From: an uncultured Clostridium sp.
GTDB lineage: Bacteria > Bacillota > Clostridia > Clostridiales > Clostridiaceae
Direction of reading: 5' to 3'
Length of the DNA: 64,000 nt
Assembly (NCBI GenBank): GCA_937927335.1
Contig: CALBDU010000023.1
Location: forward strand, 1-64,000
In this document: positions 19,000-27,077 of the stretch, in pieces
Numbering within the stretch: position 1 is the first letter of the stretch
Layout: each line of letters starts with the position of its first letter
Program-made: the position numbers and the translations under genes
Notes under the pieces: model-generated
What the model was told of the DNA's origin: nothing
Seen by the model: the letters and a program-made list of their open reading frames with translations, nothing else
Database searches by the model: none

Positions 19000-19033
19000 A
19001 TTATATAACATTAAATTTCAAAAATTTGTCATT
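19000..19033 (-). promoter_or_regulatory. Candidate Spo0A-controlled promoter of spoIIGA-sigE
   Basis: On the minus strand ATGACA (19027-19032) precedes a perfect TATAAT (19000-19005) by 21 bases, too far for an ordinary sigma-A promoter but close to the 22-base spacer described for Bacillus spoIIG. TTTGTCATT on the plus strand (19025-19033) matches the Spo0A box TTTGTCRAA at 7 of 9 positions and covers the -35. The function is inferred from this match. Confidence 0.45.
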
Positions 19034-19100
19034 TTGCATTGATTTTTAAATTTTTTGTTTTTCATAATTCCCCAGAATTCACTTGGTAATTTCTAAAATC

Positions 19101-19131
19101 GCAAAAAAAAAGAAAGTGCCCAGGGGCACTT
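19101..19131 (-). terminator. Terminator of ftsA-ftsZ
   Basis: An 8-bp stem AAGTGCCC / GGGCACTT with a 2-base centre lies 11 bases after the ftsZ stop and is followed by a long T run on the minus strand. Confidence 0.85.
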
Positions 19132-19142
19132 ATATAAGCATA

Positions 19143-20258
19143 TTATTTTCTTGCTCTTCTTAAAAAGGCAGGTATTTCAAGATTGGTACCATCATAATCA
19201 TTGTCTTCCTCTGTTGTAGCTGCTTCATCCTGATATACAGGAGAATTCACAGGCTGCTTTTGTTTTGGTTGAGATTTTTCTGCAATATTATGTTTAGTAT
19301 TTTTTTCAGCTTCAAAGCCTGTTGCAATTACAGTTATTCTTATTTCATCCTTGATGTTTTCATCAATAACCGCACCAAATATAATGTTTGCATCAGGGTC
19401 TGCAGCCTGCTGCACTATCTCCGCAGCTTCATTTATTTCCAGAAGTCCGAGGTCCAGACCACCAGTTATGTTTAGCAGCACTCCTGTAGCACCAACAATA
19501 GATGTTTCCAGCAATGGGCTTGAGATTGCCTGCTTTGCTGCTTCCTGGGCCCTGTTATCACCAGTCCCTCTTCCTACACCCATATGGGCTAGTCCTTTAT
19601 CAATCATTATTGTCCTTACATCTGCAAAATCCAGATTAACAAGTCCAGGTATGGTAATTAGGTCTGAAATACCTTGTACACCTTGCTTTAATATATCATC
19701 TGCAAGCTTGAATGAATCCATAAGAGTTGTTTTCTTATCTACTATAGTAAGCAGTCTTTCATTTGGTATTGTAACTAGGGTATCCACTCTTTCCTTAAGA
19801 TTCTTCATTCCCATTTCAGCATGAAGCATTCTCTTTCTTCCTTCAAAAGGGAAGGGCTTTGTTACTACACCAACTGTGAGAATCCCCATTGATTTGGCTA
19901 TCTCTGCTATAATAGGTGCTGCACCTGTTCCTGTTCCACCACCCATTCCTGCGGTAATGAATACCATATCAGCTCCCTTTATAGCCTGTGCAATTTCCTC
20001 TTTACTTTCATCTGCAGCTTTCTGACCGATTTCGGGATTGGCTCCTGCACCTAAGCCTTTAGTTAACTTATCCCCAATCTGTATTTTTTGTGAAGCCTGA
20101 GAAAGCATCAATGCTTGTTTATCTGTATTAATAGCAATAAATTCAACATTTTTAAGTCCTTCTGCAATCATTCTGTTTACGGCATTATTTCCGCCACCGC
20201 CGCAACCAATTACTTTAATTTGAGCAAGTCGTTCAACATCAACATCGAAATCTAGCAC
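19143..20258 (-). CDS. ftsZ: Cell division GTPase FtsZ
   Basis: The tubulin homologue that forms the division ring. Of 371 residues, the GTP-binding motif is [12 protein letters not shown] (about 105-116), with the T7 loop [11 protein letters not shown] near residue 209. The conserved C-terminal peptide LEIPAFLRR, which binds FtsA and other partners, is intact after a Gln/Pro/Asp-rich linker. It is 15 bases after ftsA, so both ring components share a transcript that ends at a strong terminator. Confidence 0.98.
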   Translation of the reverse strand: MLDFDVDVERLAQIKVIGCGGGGNNAVNRMIAEGLKNVEFIAINTDKQALMLSQASQKIQIGDKLTKGLGAGANPEIGQKAADESKEEIAQAIKGADMVFITAGMGGGTGTGAAPIIAEIAKSMGILTVGVVTKPFPFEGRKRMLHAEMGMKNLKERVDTLVTIPNERLLTIVDKKTTLMDSFKLADDILKQGVQGISDLITIPGLVNLDFADVRTIMIDKGLAHMGVGRGTGDNRAQEAAKQAISSPLLETSIVGATGVLLNITGGLDLGLLEINEAAEIVQQAADPDANIIFGAVIDENIKDEIRITVIATGFEAEKNTKHNIAEKSQPKQKQPVNSPVYQDEAATTEEDNDYDGTNLEIPAFLRRARK

Positions 20259-20273
20259 AATATTACCTCCTAT

Positions 20274-21566
20274 TTAGAAAAATTCTGTAAAAAAATTTTT
20301 AATTTTAGATATTAAACTGTTATTTCCCATCTTATAATCATCTTCATAATCATCATCGTAATCTTCTTTATCACTGTTAACAATCTTTTTAACCCATTCA
20401 TTTTTTTTCTTTAAAACAGCCGGTTCTTCAATAGTACTCCTTTGCTTCACAGAATTTGAAACATCCTGAATTACACCTGCTGCTGATATAAAGAACTGGT
20501 TGTTTGGGTCTGAATATGGGATGGTGCCTATTCTGAACGGTTTTTCTAAAATACTCTTGCCATATTCCTCAATTCCGTCAAAAAGGGAGATGCCTCCACC
20601 AACTATCACTATTCCGGTTATATCGCTGTAAACGCCTGATTTTCTTAATTTTTTGTCAATTAACAGCAGCAGCTCTTCAACTCTTGCTTCAATTATCTGC
20701 TTCAATATATCCAGATCCACCTTTATAGCATTGTTAAAATCAGCCTTAACCTGTACTAATGTATTGTTGTTAGAATCCCGTCCTCTTAAACCGTACTTGT
20801 TTTTTAAAAACTCTGCCTGAGAATATGGTATCTTCAGACAAAGTGCAATATCATTGGTTATAGCATTTCCACCAAGGGCAACATGGTCGTTATATACCAG
20901 ATTACCATCTTTAAAAACGGAAATATTTGAAGTATCCGCACCGATATCAAGGAGAGCCACTCCGCGGTCAATTTCCTCATTCTTTAAAACCACCTCGGAT
21001 TCAGCTATTGGCTGAAATACAACTCCCTTTATTTTAATACCTGCATTATTAAGACTCTTAAATAAATTATTAACCACTGTAGATTGAGCAACCACAAGCT
21101 GAGCATCCAATTCAAGCCTCAAACCGCTCATTCCCACAGGATCCTTAATTTTATCATATCCGTCTATTATGTACTGGTTTGGTATTACTCCTATTATTTC
21201 CTTATCTGAAGGGATAGTAATAATTTTTGATGCCTTTATAACCCTTTTAATATCACTTTCCTGGATTTCTCTGTCTTCTGAAGATACAGCCACAATTCCT
21301 TTGTTCATTACCAGTTCACTTATGACCCCTGGAAAAGATACATAAGCTTCCGTAATTTCTGAATCTATCATGCTTTCCAGCTGCCTTATGCATTCCTTTA
21401 CACTTTCACTAGTATTATCTATATCAACCACAATTCCTTTTTTTACTCCATTACATTTGGCCCATGTGGCTCCAATTATCTGTAGTATTCCTAGCTTGTC
21501 TTGTTTTCCTGCTGCAGCACATACCTTAGAAGAACCTATGTCAATTCCTACAATATATTCACTCAT
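20274..21566 (-). CDS. ftsA: Cell division protein FtsA
   Basis: An actin-like membrane tether for FtsZ. The ATPase motifs VGIDIGSSKVCA (about 5-16) and VALLDIGADTSNISVF (near 205) are clear, and an SHS2-type insert follows the first. The last residues ISKIKNFFTEFF form the expected amphipathic membrane helix. I chose ATG 21566 (430 residues) over the frame start at 21617 because MSEYIVGIDIG is the canonical beginning, with a GGGGGG site about 11 bases upstream. It is immediately upstream of ftsZ. Confidence 0.92.
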   Translation of the reverse strand: MSEYIVGIDIGSSKVCAAAGKQDKLGILQIIGATWAKCNGVKKGIVVDIDNTSESVKECIRQLESMIDSEITEAYVSFPGVISELVMNKGIVAVSSEDREIQESDIKRVIKASKIITIPSDKEIIGVIPNQYIIDGYDKIKDPVGMSGLRLELDAQLVVAQSTVVNNLFKSLNNAGIKIKGVVFQPIAESEVVLKNEEIDRGVALLDIGADTSNISVFKDGNLVYNDHVALGGNAITNDIALCLKIPYSQAEFLKNKYGLRGRDSNNNTLVQVKADFNNAIKVDLDILKQIIEARVEELLLLIDKKLRKSGVYSDITGIVIVGGGISLFDGIEEYGKSILEKPFRIGTIPYSDPNNQFFISAAGVIQDVSNSVKQRSTIEEPAVLKKKNEWVKKIVNSDKEDYDDDYEDDYKMGNNSLISKIKNFFTEFF

Positions 21567-21638
21567 TAAGCAATTTTCCCCCCTTATAAAGCGAGCCTTT
21601 AAATATATATTCAACATTGATTCTAAATTTCCTCTTAT

Positions 21639-21666
21639 ATTTTAACATATTTTAATAAAATCTCAA
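21639..21666 (-). promoter_or_regulatory. Candidate promoter of ftsA-ftsZ
   Basis: TTGAGA (21661-21666) and TAAAAT (21639-21644) on the minus strand are 16 bases apart, about 70 bases before the ftsA start. A moderate sigma-A match. The stretch from 21667 to 21867 is very AT-rich and shows nothing that I can support as a gene. Confidence 0.4.
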
Positions 21667-21867
21667 ATAAAATTAAATATTATTCATACAAAAAAGTTCA
21701 TTTATTACTTTGTTTAATTATAGTTGTAAATTATAATTAATATTTATAACTAATAATTGTATCTTATTCAGTGGTGAAAATTGAAGCAAATCAGATTTTA
21801 TTAAAGGATATTTATAATCTATCAGCCATTCACGAAGAATTTGTTGATTAAAAGACTTTAATCATGT

Positions 21868-21934
21868 TTGCATATTCTTACATTTTGTGTTATGATACAC
21901 TTATAAATAATCAAAATATTGTTATAGAACAATA
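21868..21934 (+). promoter_or_regulatory. Promoter and operator-like dyad of the small plus-strand genes
   Basis: TTGCAT (21868-21873) and TATGAT (21891-21896) are 17 bases apart on the plus strand. A perfect 7-bp dyad TATTGTT / AACAATA with a 4-base centre (21917-21934) sits about 15 bases past the likely transcription start and just before the ribosome site, where a repressor or an RNA hairpin would act. It does not match the longer Rex consensus. Confidence 0.5.
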
Positions 21935-21951
21935 AAAAGGGGGTAGCTGCT

Positions 21952-22023
21952 ATGAGGCGCTACGAACTGATAAATTATTTAGATTTGAGAAGGCTTCATA
22001 AAAAAGATGAGTCCTTCTGGTAA
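21952..22023 (+). CDS. Tiny basic peptide gene (23 aa), function unknown
   Basis: ATG 21952 to TAA 22021-22023 encodes 23 residues starting MRRYELINYLDLRRLHKK and ending DESFW. An AAAGGGGG site is 8-9 bases upstream, and a good promoter precedes it. It is alternately charged and aromatic and could form an amphipathic helix. It could be a functional small protein or a leader peptide for the downstream gene, which starts 46 bases later. I do not recognise it. Confidence 0.45.
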   Translation: MRRYELINYLDLRRLHKKDESFW

Positions 22024-22069
22024 AGCCGCTATTTATATTTTTTAATAATATAAATAGGAGGAATTTGTT

Positions 22070-22192
22070 ATGGATAATAAATCAAAAAATACAAAATCAA
22101 ATGATAATAAAAATAACAATCGTAAGGCTAAAGGAACATCGATATCTGGAAGCCAGTGTTCAATAAAAATGTATGATTATATGATATTCTAA
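22070..22192 (+). CDS. Small Asn/Lys-rich protein with C-terminal Cys motif (40 aa)
   Basis: ATG 22070, with a perfect AGGAGG at 22056-22061, opens a 40-residue frame. The first half is almost only Asn, Lys, Ser and Asp (MDNKSKNTKSNDNKNNN); the second contains ISGSQCSIKMYDYMIF with one Cys. Small Lys/Asn-rich proteins with this kind of tail occur in clostridia, but I cannot name a function. It lies between a tiny upstream peptide gene and a strong bidirectional terminator, convergent with pilT. The strong ribosome site and tight terminator argue that it is really expressed. Confidence 0.65.
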   Translation: MDNKSKNTKSNDNKNNNRKAKGTSISGSQCSIKMYDYMIF

Positions 22193-22199
22193 ATAAAAA

Positions 22200-22229
22200 A
22201 TGTCGGTTCACACGAGCCGACATTTTTTT
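22200..22229. terminator. Bidirectional terminator between the small genes and pilT
   Basis: A 10-bp stem including one G-T pair (ATGTCGGTTC / GAGCCGACAT, loop ACAC) is flanked by A6 on the left and T7 on the right, so it can stop transcription from both sides. It serves the plus-strand small genes and the minus-strand pilT, whose stop is at 22228. Confidence 0.88.
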
Positions 22230-23280
22230 ATAATGATATTAATCTTAAAAGCATTTCTCTGTCTGTTGCAGAATTTAAAGCATCCTCCTGGGTGATAACC
22301 TTTTTCTTGTACAACTCTGCCAGGGACATATCCATTGTCTTCATTCCATATTTACTTCCAGTTTGTATAGAAGATTCTATCTGATAGGTTTTTCCTTCAC
22401 GGATCATGTTTTGTATTGCTGATGTGGTCTTCATTATTTCCAAGGCACATACTCTTTCCTGATTATCCGCAGTAGCCACAAGCTGTTGGGATATAATTCC
22501 ATTTAGTACAGCTCCCAGCTGAATTCTAAGCTGCTGCTGCTGATGGGGAGGAAATATATCAACCAGTCTGTTAATTGTTTTAGCTGCTCCGATAGTATTT
22601 AATGATGAAAGCACAAGATGCCCGGTTTCTGCAGCCGTAAGGGCAATTGAAATTGTATCCATATCCCTGAGCTCACCTATTAAAATAACATCGGGATCCT
22701 CTCTAAGCACCGCTTTCAATGCATTTTTGTAGTTTCTTGAGTCTTTGCCAATTTCACGCTGTTCAATGATAGATTTATCATGCTTGTGCAGATATTCTAT
22801 TGGGTCCTCAAGGGTAATAATATGAGAAGCCTTGTTTTCATTTATTTCATTAATCATAGCAGCAAGTGTTGTGCTTTTTCCGCTTCCTGCCGGTCCCGTT
22901 ACGAGTACCATTCCTCTTTTTTCCATTGCCAGTTCCTTGATAATTCCTGGAAGCCCCAATGAGGAAATACTGGGAATCTTTAAACCTACAACTCTGATAG
23001 CAAAGGATATGCTTCCCCTTTGCTTGAAGATATTCATTCTGAATCTGCCAAGTCCAGGAATTGAATAGGATGTATCCATTTCACCCAGTTCATCCAGTGC
23101 CTGAAAATCCTCCTCTAAAATTTCTCTTGCAAAGGCTTCTGTATCCTCAGCAAATAATTTATCTTCTTCCAGTTTTATTAATTTACCATTTACTCTGATA
23201 ACGGGTTGTGCTCCTGCAACTAAATGCAGGTCTGAACCATTTCTTTTGATGGTGGTTTCTAAAAGTTCGTCTAGTTTCAT
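22228..23280 (-). CDS. pilT: Type IV pilus retraction ATPase PilT
   Basis: A 350-residue hexameric secretion-type ATPase. An N-terminal PAS-like domain carries GSDLHLVAGAQPVIRVNG; the core has Walker A GPAGSGKST (about 129), the Asp box TLEDPIEY, Walker B DVILIGELRD and the His box TGHLVLSSLNT. The family powers pilus retraction and twitching or gliding. No other pilus genes are in the window. It lies between sigK and the small plus-strand genes and appears to be a single-gene transcript. Confidence 0.93.
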   Translation of the reverse strand: MKLDELLETTIKRNGSDLHLVAGAQPVIRVNGKLIKLEEDKLFAEDTEAFAREILEEDFQALDELGEMDTSYSIPGLGRFRMNIFKQRGSISFAIRVVGLKIPSISSLGLPGIIKELAMEKRGMVLVTGPAGSGKSTTLAAMINEINENKASHIITLEDPIEYLHKHDKSIIEQREIGKDSRNYKNALKAVLREDPDVILIGELRDMDTISIALTAAETGHLVLSSLNTIGAAKTINRLVDIFPPHQQQQLRIQLGAVLNGIISQQLVATADNQERVCALEIMKTTSAIQNMIREGKTYQIESSIQTGSKYGMKTMDMSLAELYKKKVITQEDALNSATDREMLLRLISL

Positions 23281-23381
23281 ACTTATAAACCCCTCTCAAA
23301 CCTTAGTTATTATATTGCTTTATTGTATAATTTTATCATTCTTTTCATATTATTTCTACATTATTATTCTTTTTATGTTTT

Positions 23382-23415
23382 AAATAAAAAAAGAACTAAA
23401 CTTTTTTAGTTCTTT
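23382..23415 (-). terminator. Terminator of sigK
   Basis: An 11-bp stem AAAGAACTAAA / TTTAGTTCTTT with a 4-base loop sits at the sigK stop codon and is followed by T residues on the minus strand. Confidence 0.85.
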
Positions 23416-24108
23416 TTAGCCTTTATTGAATTCCTGATGCAGCTTTTTTATTGCTTTCTTTTCTATTCTTGAAACATAGGATCTGGAGATTCCTAATATC
23501 TTTGCAATCTCTCTTTGAGTCTTCTGTTTTCCCTCTGATAGTCCATATCTCATCTCTACAACTTTTCGTTCTCTATCGGTTAGACAAGAATTAATTTTGC
23601 CATAGAGCTTTTTAGTTTGAATCTTATTTTCCACTATTTCTATTATAGAATCATCCTCACTGCTTAATACATCTATAAGAGAGATTATGTTACCCTCCTT
23701 GTCTATGCCTATGGGATCCTGTAAATAAACTTCATTTTTTATTTTCTTATTATTTCTGATCAGCATTAAAATTTCGTTTTCAATGCACTTAGCTGCATAG
23801 GTTGCAAGCCTGGTTCCTTTGGATGAGTTATAGGAATCAATAGCCTTTATCAGCCCAACAGTTCCAATGGATATAAGATCATCCACCTCTTTTCCCGGAT
23901 AGGAGTACTTCTTTACAACATGAGCCACCAACCTTAAATTTCTTTCTATAAGTACACTCTTTGCCTGTAAATCTCCCTCCTTAAACTTATTTAGGTAATA
24001 TTCCTCCTCCTCTTCGCTCAAGGGCTGAGGAAATGAACTGCTGCCAGTTATATAACCTGTTAAAAATATCATTCCACTTATTAAATCCATCATATTATTA
24101 AACAACAA
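23416..24108 (-). CDS. sigK: RNA polymerase sporulation sigma factor SigK, intact pro-form
   Basis: The late mother-cell sigma factor, 230 residues. A hydrophobic pro-sequence of about 20 residues precedes SSSFPQPLSEEEEE, the conserved start of the mature factor. Region 2 DLISIGTVGLIKAIDSY and region 4 EIAKILGISRSYVSRIEKK are complete, so the gene is continuous, with no skin-type insertion. The start is TTG at 24108, with GGGGG 7 bases upstream; the in-frame ATG at 24093 is too far from that site. CATAAAAT at 24138-24145 resembles a sigma-E -10, but I see no good -35. Confidence 0.95.
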   Translation of the reverse strand: MLFNNMMDLISGMIFLTGYITGSSSFPQPLSEEEEEYYLNKFKEGDLQAKSVLIERNLRLVAHVVKKYSYPGKEVDDLISIGTVGLIKAIDSYNSSKGTRLATYAAKCIENEILMLIRNNKKIKNEVYLQDPIGIDKEGNIISLIDVLSSEDDSIIEIVENKIQTKKLYGKINSCLTDRERKVVEMRYGLSEGKQKTQREIAKILGISRSYVSRIEKKAIKKLHQEFNKG

Positions 24109-24177
24109 GGCTGTTCCCCCAAATAATGCTTATTAATATTTTATGATGAAGATTTATAAATGTGCATTATAATTTAA

Positions 24178-25800
24178 TTATTTTAATATATCTTCAGTAT
24201 TTTCTACTATATCCTTAAATATAGGAGCTGCTGTGCTTCCACCGCTCTCAGTTACCTTGTCAATATTTTCAGCAAAGACTACCATTGAATAATTTTTTCC
24301 ATCTATATTAAAATAGCCTGCAAACCACCCGTCAGATAAATTATTCCTTTGGGTAGTTCCTGTTTTTCCTCCGATTTCAATGCCGTTGATCTGTGTTCCT
24401 CTTGCAGTGCCAGTTTCCACAACATCCTGCATCTGAGACTTTATTTCATCAGCAATATAACTGTCGAAAACTCTGCTTTTTATGGTGGAATTTGTTTCTG
24501 TAACCTTGCTGTTATTGTCTATGTATGAATCCACCAGGTATGGCTTTACATATATGCCGCCATTTGCAACTGTATTTGATATGCTTAATGCCTCAAGGGG
24601 AGTTATTCTGATCCCCTGGCCCATAGCTGCAATAGAAATGCTCCCGTTGCTTATAACAGGCTGTGCCACATCTACCTCACCGGAAAGTTCACTATCAAAG
24701 CCTATAACCTTTGAAAAAAGCCCCTGTTTTTCGGCCATGCCGTAAAATGCCTTGTAGCCAGTCTTGTTTCCAATTTGGGCATAAATATCATTGCAGGAAA
24801 CCACCATTGCTTCATGACTAGTTAATGTGCCGTGATTTTTATGGGCATCTTCATAATAGCCCCTGCAGGTAAATTTATCACTTAACTCTATGGAATTACT
24901 GCCTAGTGCAGCTTCTTCAACAATAATTTTAAAGATAGACCCCGGATAGAACCCACCGTCGGTGGCAGCACCCATATTTACATTGGGCTGGGAATCATCC
25001 TTTTGAACCATACCCAGTATTTTGCCGGAGCTGCTTTCCATCATAACTGCCCCAAGCTGCTTATATTTTTTATATTTTTCACTTTTTAGAATACTATCCA
25101 TCCTGCTTTGTATTGTTTTATCCAAAGTTAATTTCACATTGACATTATCATCAGGCAAAATACTGCTTTCTCCTGTGATGTTTCCCGATACATCTCTTTC
25201 AATTACAACCTTGGGGTACTTATTATTTTTTACTCTATTATATATCTGAATTTCGATGGAGTCCTCTGATTTAAGACTGTTGTCCACTGTTCTCCTGGGG
25301 TTAAGAAGGATGCTCTCTACATTCCATGTGCCCCTTTTCTGAAGTTCCTTACACTGAAATACATAAACTCCCTGTATCTGCTTCAAGGCTTTAACATATT
25401 TGAAAGTCTGGGCATCAATTTCCCAATACAGCTTTGGATTATCTTTCAGTATATCAATATTGGAAAGATCATAGCTGTCATCATAATTTCTTAGCGCATA
25501 AGTCATGTTCATAATAGCCTCAGTATCAGTATTGAGTTTGCTTTTAAAGGCAGAAGGCACTATTACCGCATAATAATTATCTTTATATTGGCTTAGGTCG
25601 TTTCCATTTCTGTCAAGGAGCTTAAAATTAAAATCCTCGGTATTTTCGCTGTAGGAATATTGGGCCTCCGCCATTGCACTGTACTTTTTTGAATTTAAAT
25701 ATTGATACTGAAAAAGTCTTAAAAACAGCAAAGCAAACATTATAAAAAACAATATAAAAATGCACCACATTCTTTTTCTGCTGATAACAAATTTATACAT
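24178..25800 (-). CDS. Class B penicillin-binding protein (FtsI/SpoVD/PbpA-type transpeptidase)
   Basis: A 540-residue membrane-anchored D,D-transpeptidase that crosslinks peptidoglycan. One N-terminal helix (about 12-28) is followed by a dimerisation-like region, then the active site GSIFK (SxxK Ser near residue 290), VVSCND (SxN) and GGKTGTTQ (KTG). The position just upstream of sigK, and separate from the dcw cluster, would fit a sporulation or elongation PBP, but the sequence alone does not decide. There is no C-terminal PASTA domain. Its ribosome site lies at the foot of a hairpin (25801-25840). Confidence 0.9.
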   Translation of the reverse strand: MYKFVISRKRMWCIFILFFIMFALLFLRLFQYQYLNSKKYSAMAEAQYSYSENTEDFNFKLLDRNGNDLSQYKDNYYAVIVPSAFKSKLNTDTEAIMNMTYALRNYDDSYDLSNIDILKDNPKLYWEIDAQTFKYVKALKQIQGVYVFQCKELQKRGTWNVESILLNPRRTVDNSLKSEDSIEIQIYNRVKNNKYPKVVIERDVSGNITGESSILPDDNVNVKLTLDKTIQSRMDSILKSEKYKKYKQLGAVMMESSSGKILGMVQKDDSQPNVNMGAATDGGFYPGSIFKIIVEEAALGSNSIELSDKFTCRGYYEDAHKNHGTLTSHEAMVVSCNDIYAQIGNKTGYKAFYGMAEKQGLFSKVIGFDSELSGEVDVAQPVISNGSISIAAMGQGIRITPLEALSISNTVANGGIYVKPYLVDSYIDNNSKVTETNSTIKSRVFDSYIADEIKSQMQDVVETGTARGTQINGIEIGGKTGTTQRNNLSDGWFAGYFNIDGKNYSMVVFAENIDKVTESGGSTAAPIFKDIVENTEDILK

Positions 25801-25840
25801 AAAAACACCTCATCTTAGACAAATTTTTGCCTAAGATGAG
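25801..25840 (-). terminator. Terminator-like hairpin between the U32 gene and the PBP gene
   Basis: A 10-bp stem CTCATCTTAG / CTAAGATGAG, extended by four more pairs past one mismatch, is followed on the minus strand by GTGTTTTT. The base of the stem includes three bases of GAGGTG, the ribosome site of the PBP gene, so it may either end the U32 transcript or reduce PBP translation on read-through messages. Confidence 0.7.
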
Positions 25841-25853
25841 ATGTTCTATACAA

Positions 25854-27077
25854 TTAAGCCTTTTTTTCTTTTATGAGCATATCACCTTTTTTTAGTGCCG
25901 TAGCTGTGTTAAAGGTAAAAATCATTTGAGCCACTGGGGCAGATGGAATTTTATCTCCATCCGAATTCCTCAGGTCACATATTTTAACAGAAAAGCTGTC
26001 TCCTTCAGGTCTCAGCACTTCCACCAGGTCATCTTCGAAAAGTTTATTTCTTTGCTCAACAAATGCCTTCCCTGAATTATTATCATAGTCCCTTACAATC
26101 CCTACAATGTCATAATCCCTTATATAGGATGAGCTTTCAAAAATCAAACTCTCTTTATCGTTATAATAAAATCCTGTAAAGTATTTCCTATGACTGGCTT
26201 TCAAAAGATTGTCCATCCATTCTTTTTTAAAGCTGTAGCTATTCTTGTCATTTATATATGCGTCTAATGCCTGCCTGTAGGATTTCACTACGCATGCCAC
26301 ATAGTAGGAGCTTTTCATTCTCCCTTCTATTTTAAATGAATCAATTCCACTTTCAACCAGCTCAGGTATATGCTCTATCATGCATAGATCCTTTGAATTA
26401 AGTATATATGTGCCTCTTTCATCCTCAAAAACGGGAAAGTATTCGCCAGGCCTCTTTTCTTCCGTTAGAAAATACTTATATCTGCATGGCTGAGCACATT
26501 GTCCACGGTTTGAGTCCCTGCCTGTCATATAATTTGATAGCACACATCTTCCTGAATAGGACATGCACATTGAGCCATGAACAAAGGCTTCTATTTCCAG
26601 ATCCTCAGGTGCTCTTTTTCTAATTTCCTTCACTTCCTCAAAGCTCATTTCCCTGGCCAGCACTACTCTTTTTACCCCTTGTTTAAACCAGAATTCTGCA
26701 CTTTTCCAGTTAACTGTGTTTGCCTGAGTACTTAAATGAAGTTCAAGATCGGGCACCACTTCCCTTGCTATGGCAATTATGCCAGGGTCCGATACTATAA
26801 TGGCATCTACCTTCAAATTGAAAAGCTCCTTGAGATAATCTTCAATACCAATCAGATCTTCATTATGTGGAAATACATTCAGTGTTACATACACCTTTTT
26901 CCCTCTTTCATGAGCATAAGCAAGACCTTCTGCCAGGTCTTCATTGGTAAAATTATCCGCGAAGGCCCTCAGGTTAAGCTTGCTTCCCCCAAGGTAAACT
27001 GCATCTGCACCAAAGTCTATTGCTGTTTTCAGCTTTTCAAGATTTCCCGCAGGTGCTAGTAATTCAGGCTTATTCAT
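25854..27077 (-). CDS. U32 family protein, predicted tRNA U34 5-hydroxylation factor (TrhP-like)
   Basis: A 407-residue member of the so-called peptidase U32 family. It starts MNKPELLAPAGNLEKLKTAI and has the family Cys cluster CMSYSGRC followed by GQCAQPCRYKY. Bacillus YrrO and E. coli YegQ (TrhP) of this type are required for 5-hydroxyuridine at the tRNA wobble position. It follows a YrrM/TrmR-like methyltransferase by a few bases, matching the Bacillus yrrL-yrrM-yrrN-yrrO order with one U32 gene missing. The tRNA role is therefore inferred from homology and context; the older protease label is less likely. Confidence 0.85.
   Translation of the reverse strand: MNKPELLAPAGNLEKLKTAIDFGADAVYLGGSKLNLRAFADNFTNEDLAEGLAYAHERGKKVYVTLNVFPHNEDLIGIEDYLKELFNLKVDAIIVSDPGIIAIAREVVPDLELHLSTQANTVNWKSAEFWFKQGVKRVVLAREMSFEEVKEIRKRAPEDLEIEAFVHGSMCMSYSGRCVLSNYMTGRDSNRGQCAQPCRYKYFLTEEKRPGEYFPVFEDERGTYILNSKDLCMIEHIPELVESGIDSFKIEGRMKSSYYVACVVKSYRQALDAYINDKNSYSFKKEWMDNLLKASHRKYFTGFYYNDKESLIFESSSYIRDYDIVGIVRDYDNNSGKAFVEQRNKLFEDDLVEVLRPEGDSFSVKICDLRNSDGDKIPSAPVAQMIFTFNTATALKKGDMLIKEKKA

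Noticed and set aside
21771..21851. 26-codon plus-strand frame starting GTG
   Set aside because: It has no ribosome binding site or promoter, and could arise by chance in an AT-rich gap. It may be a gene remnant but is not supported.
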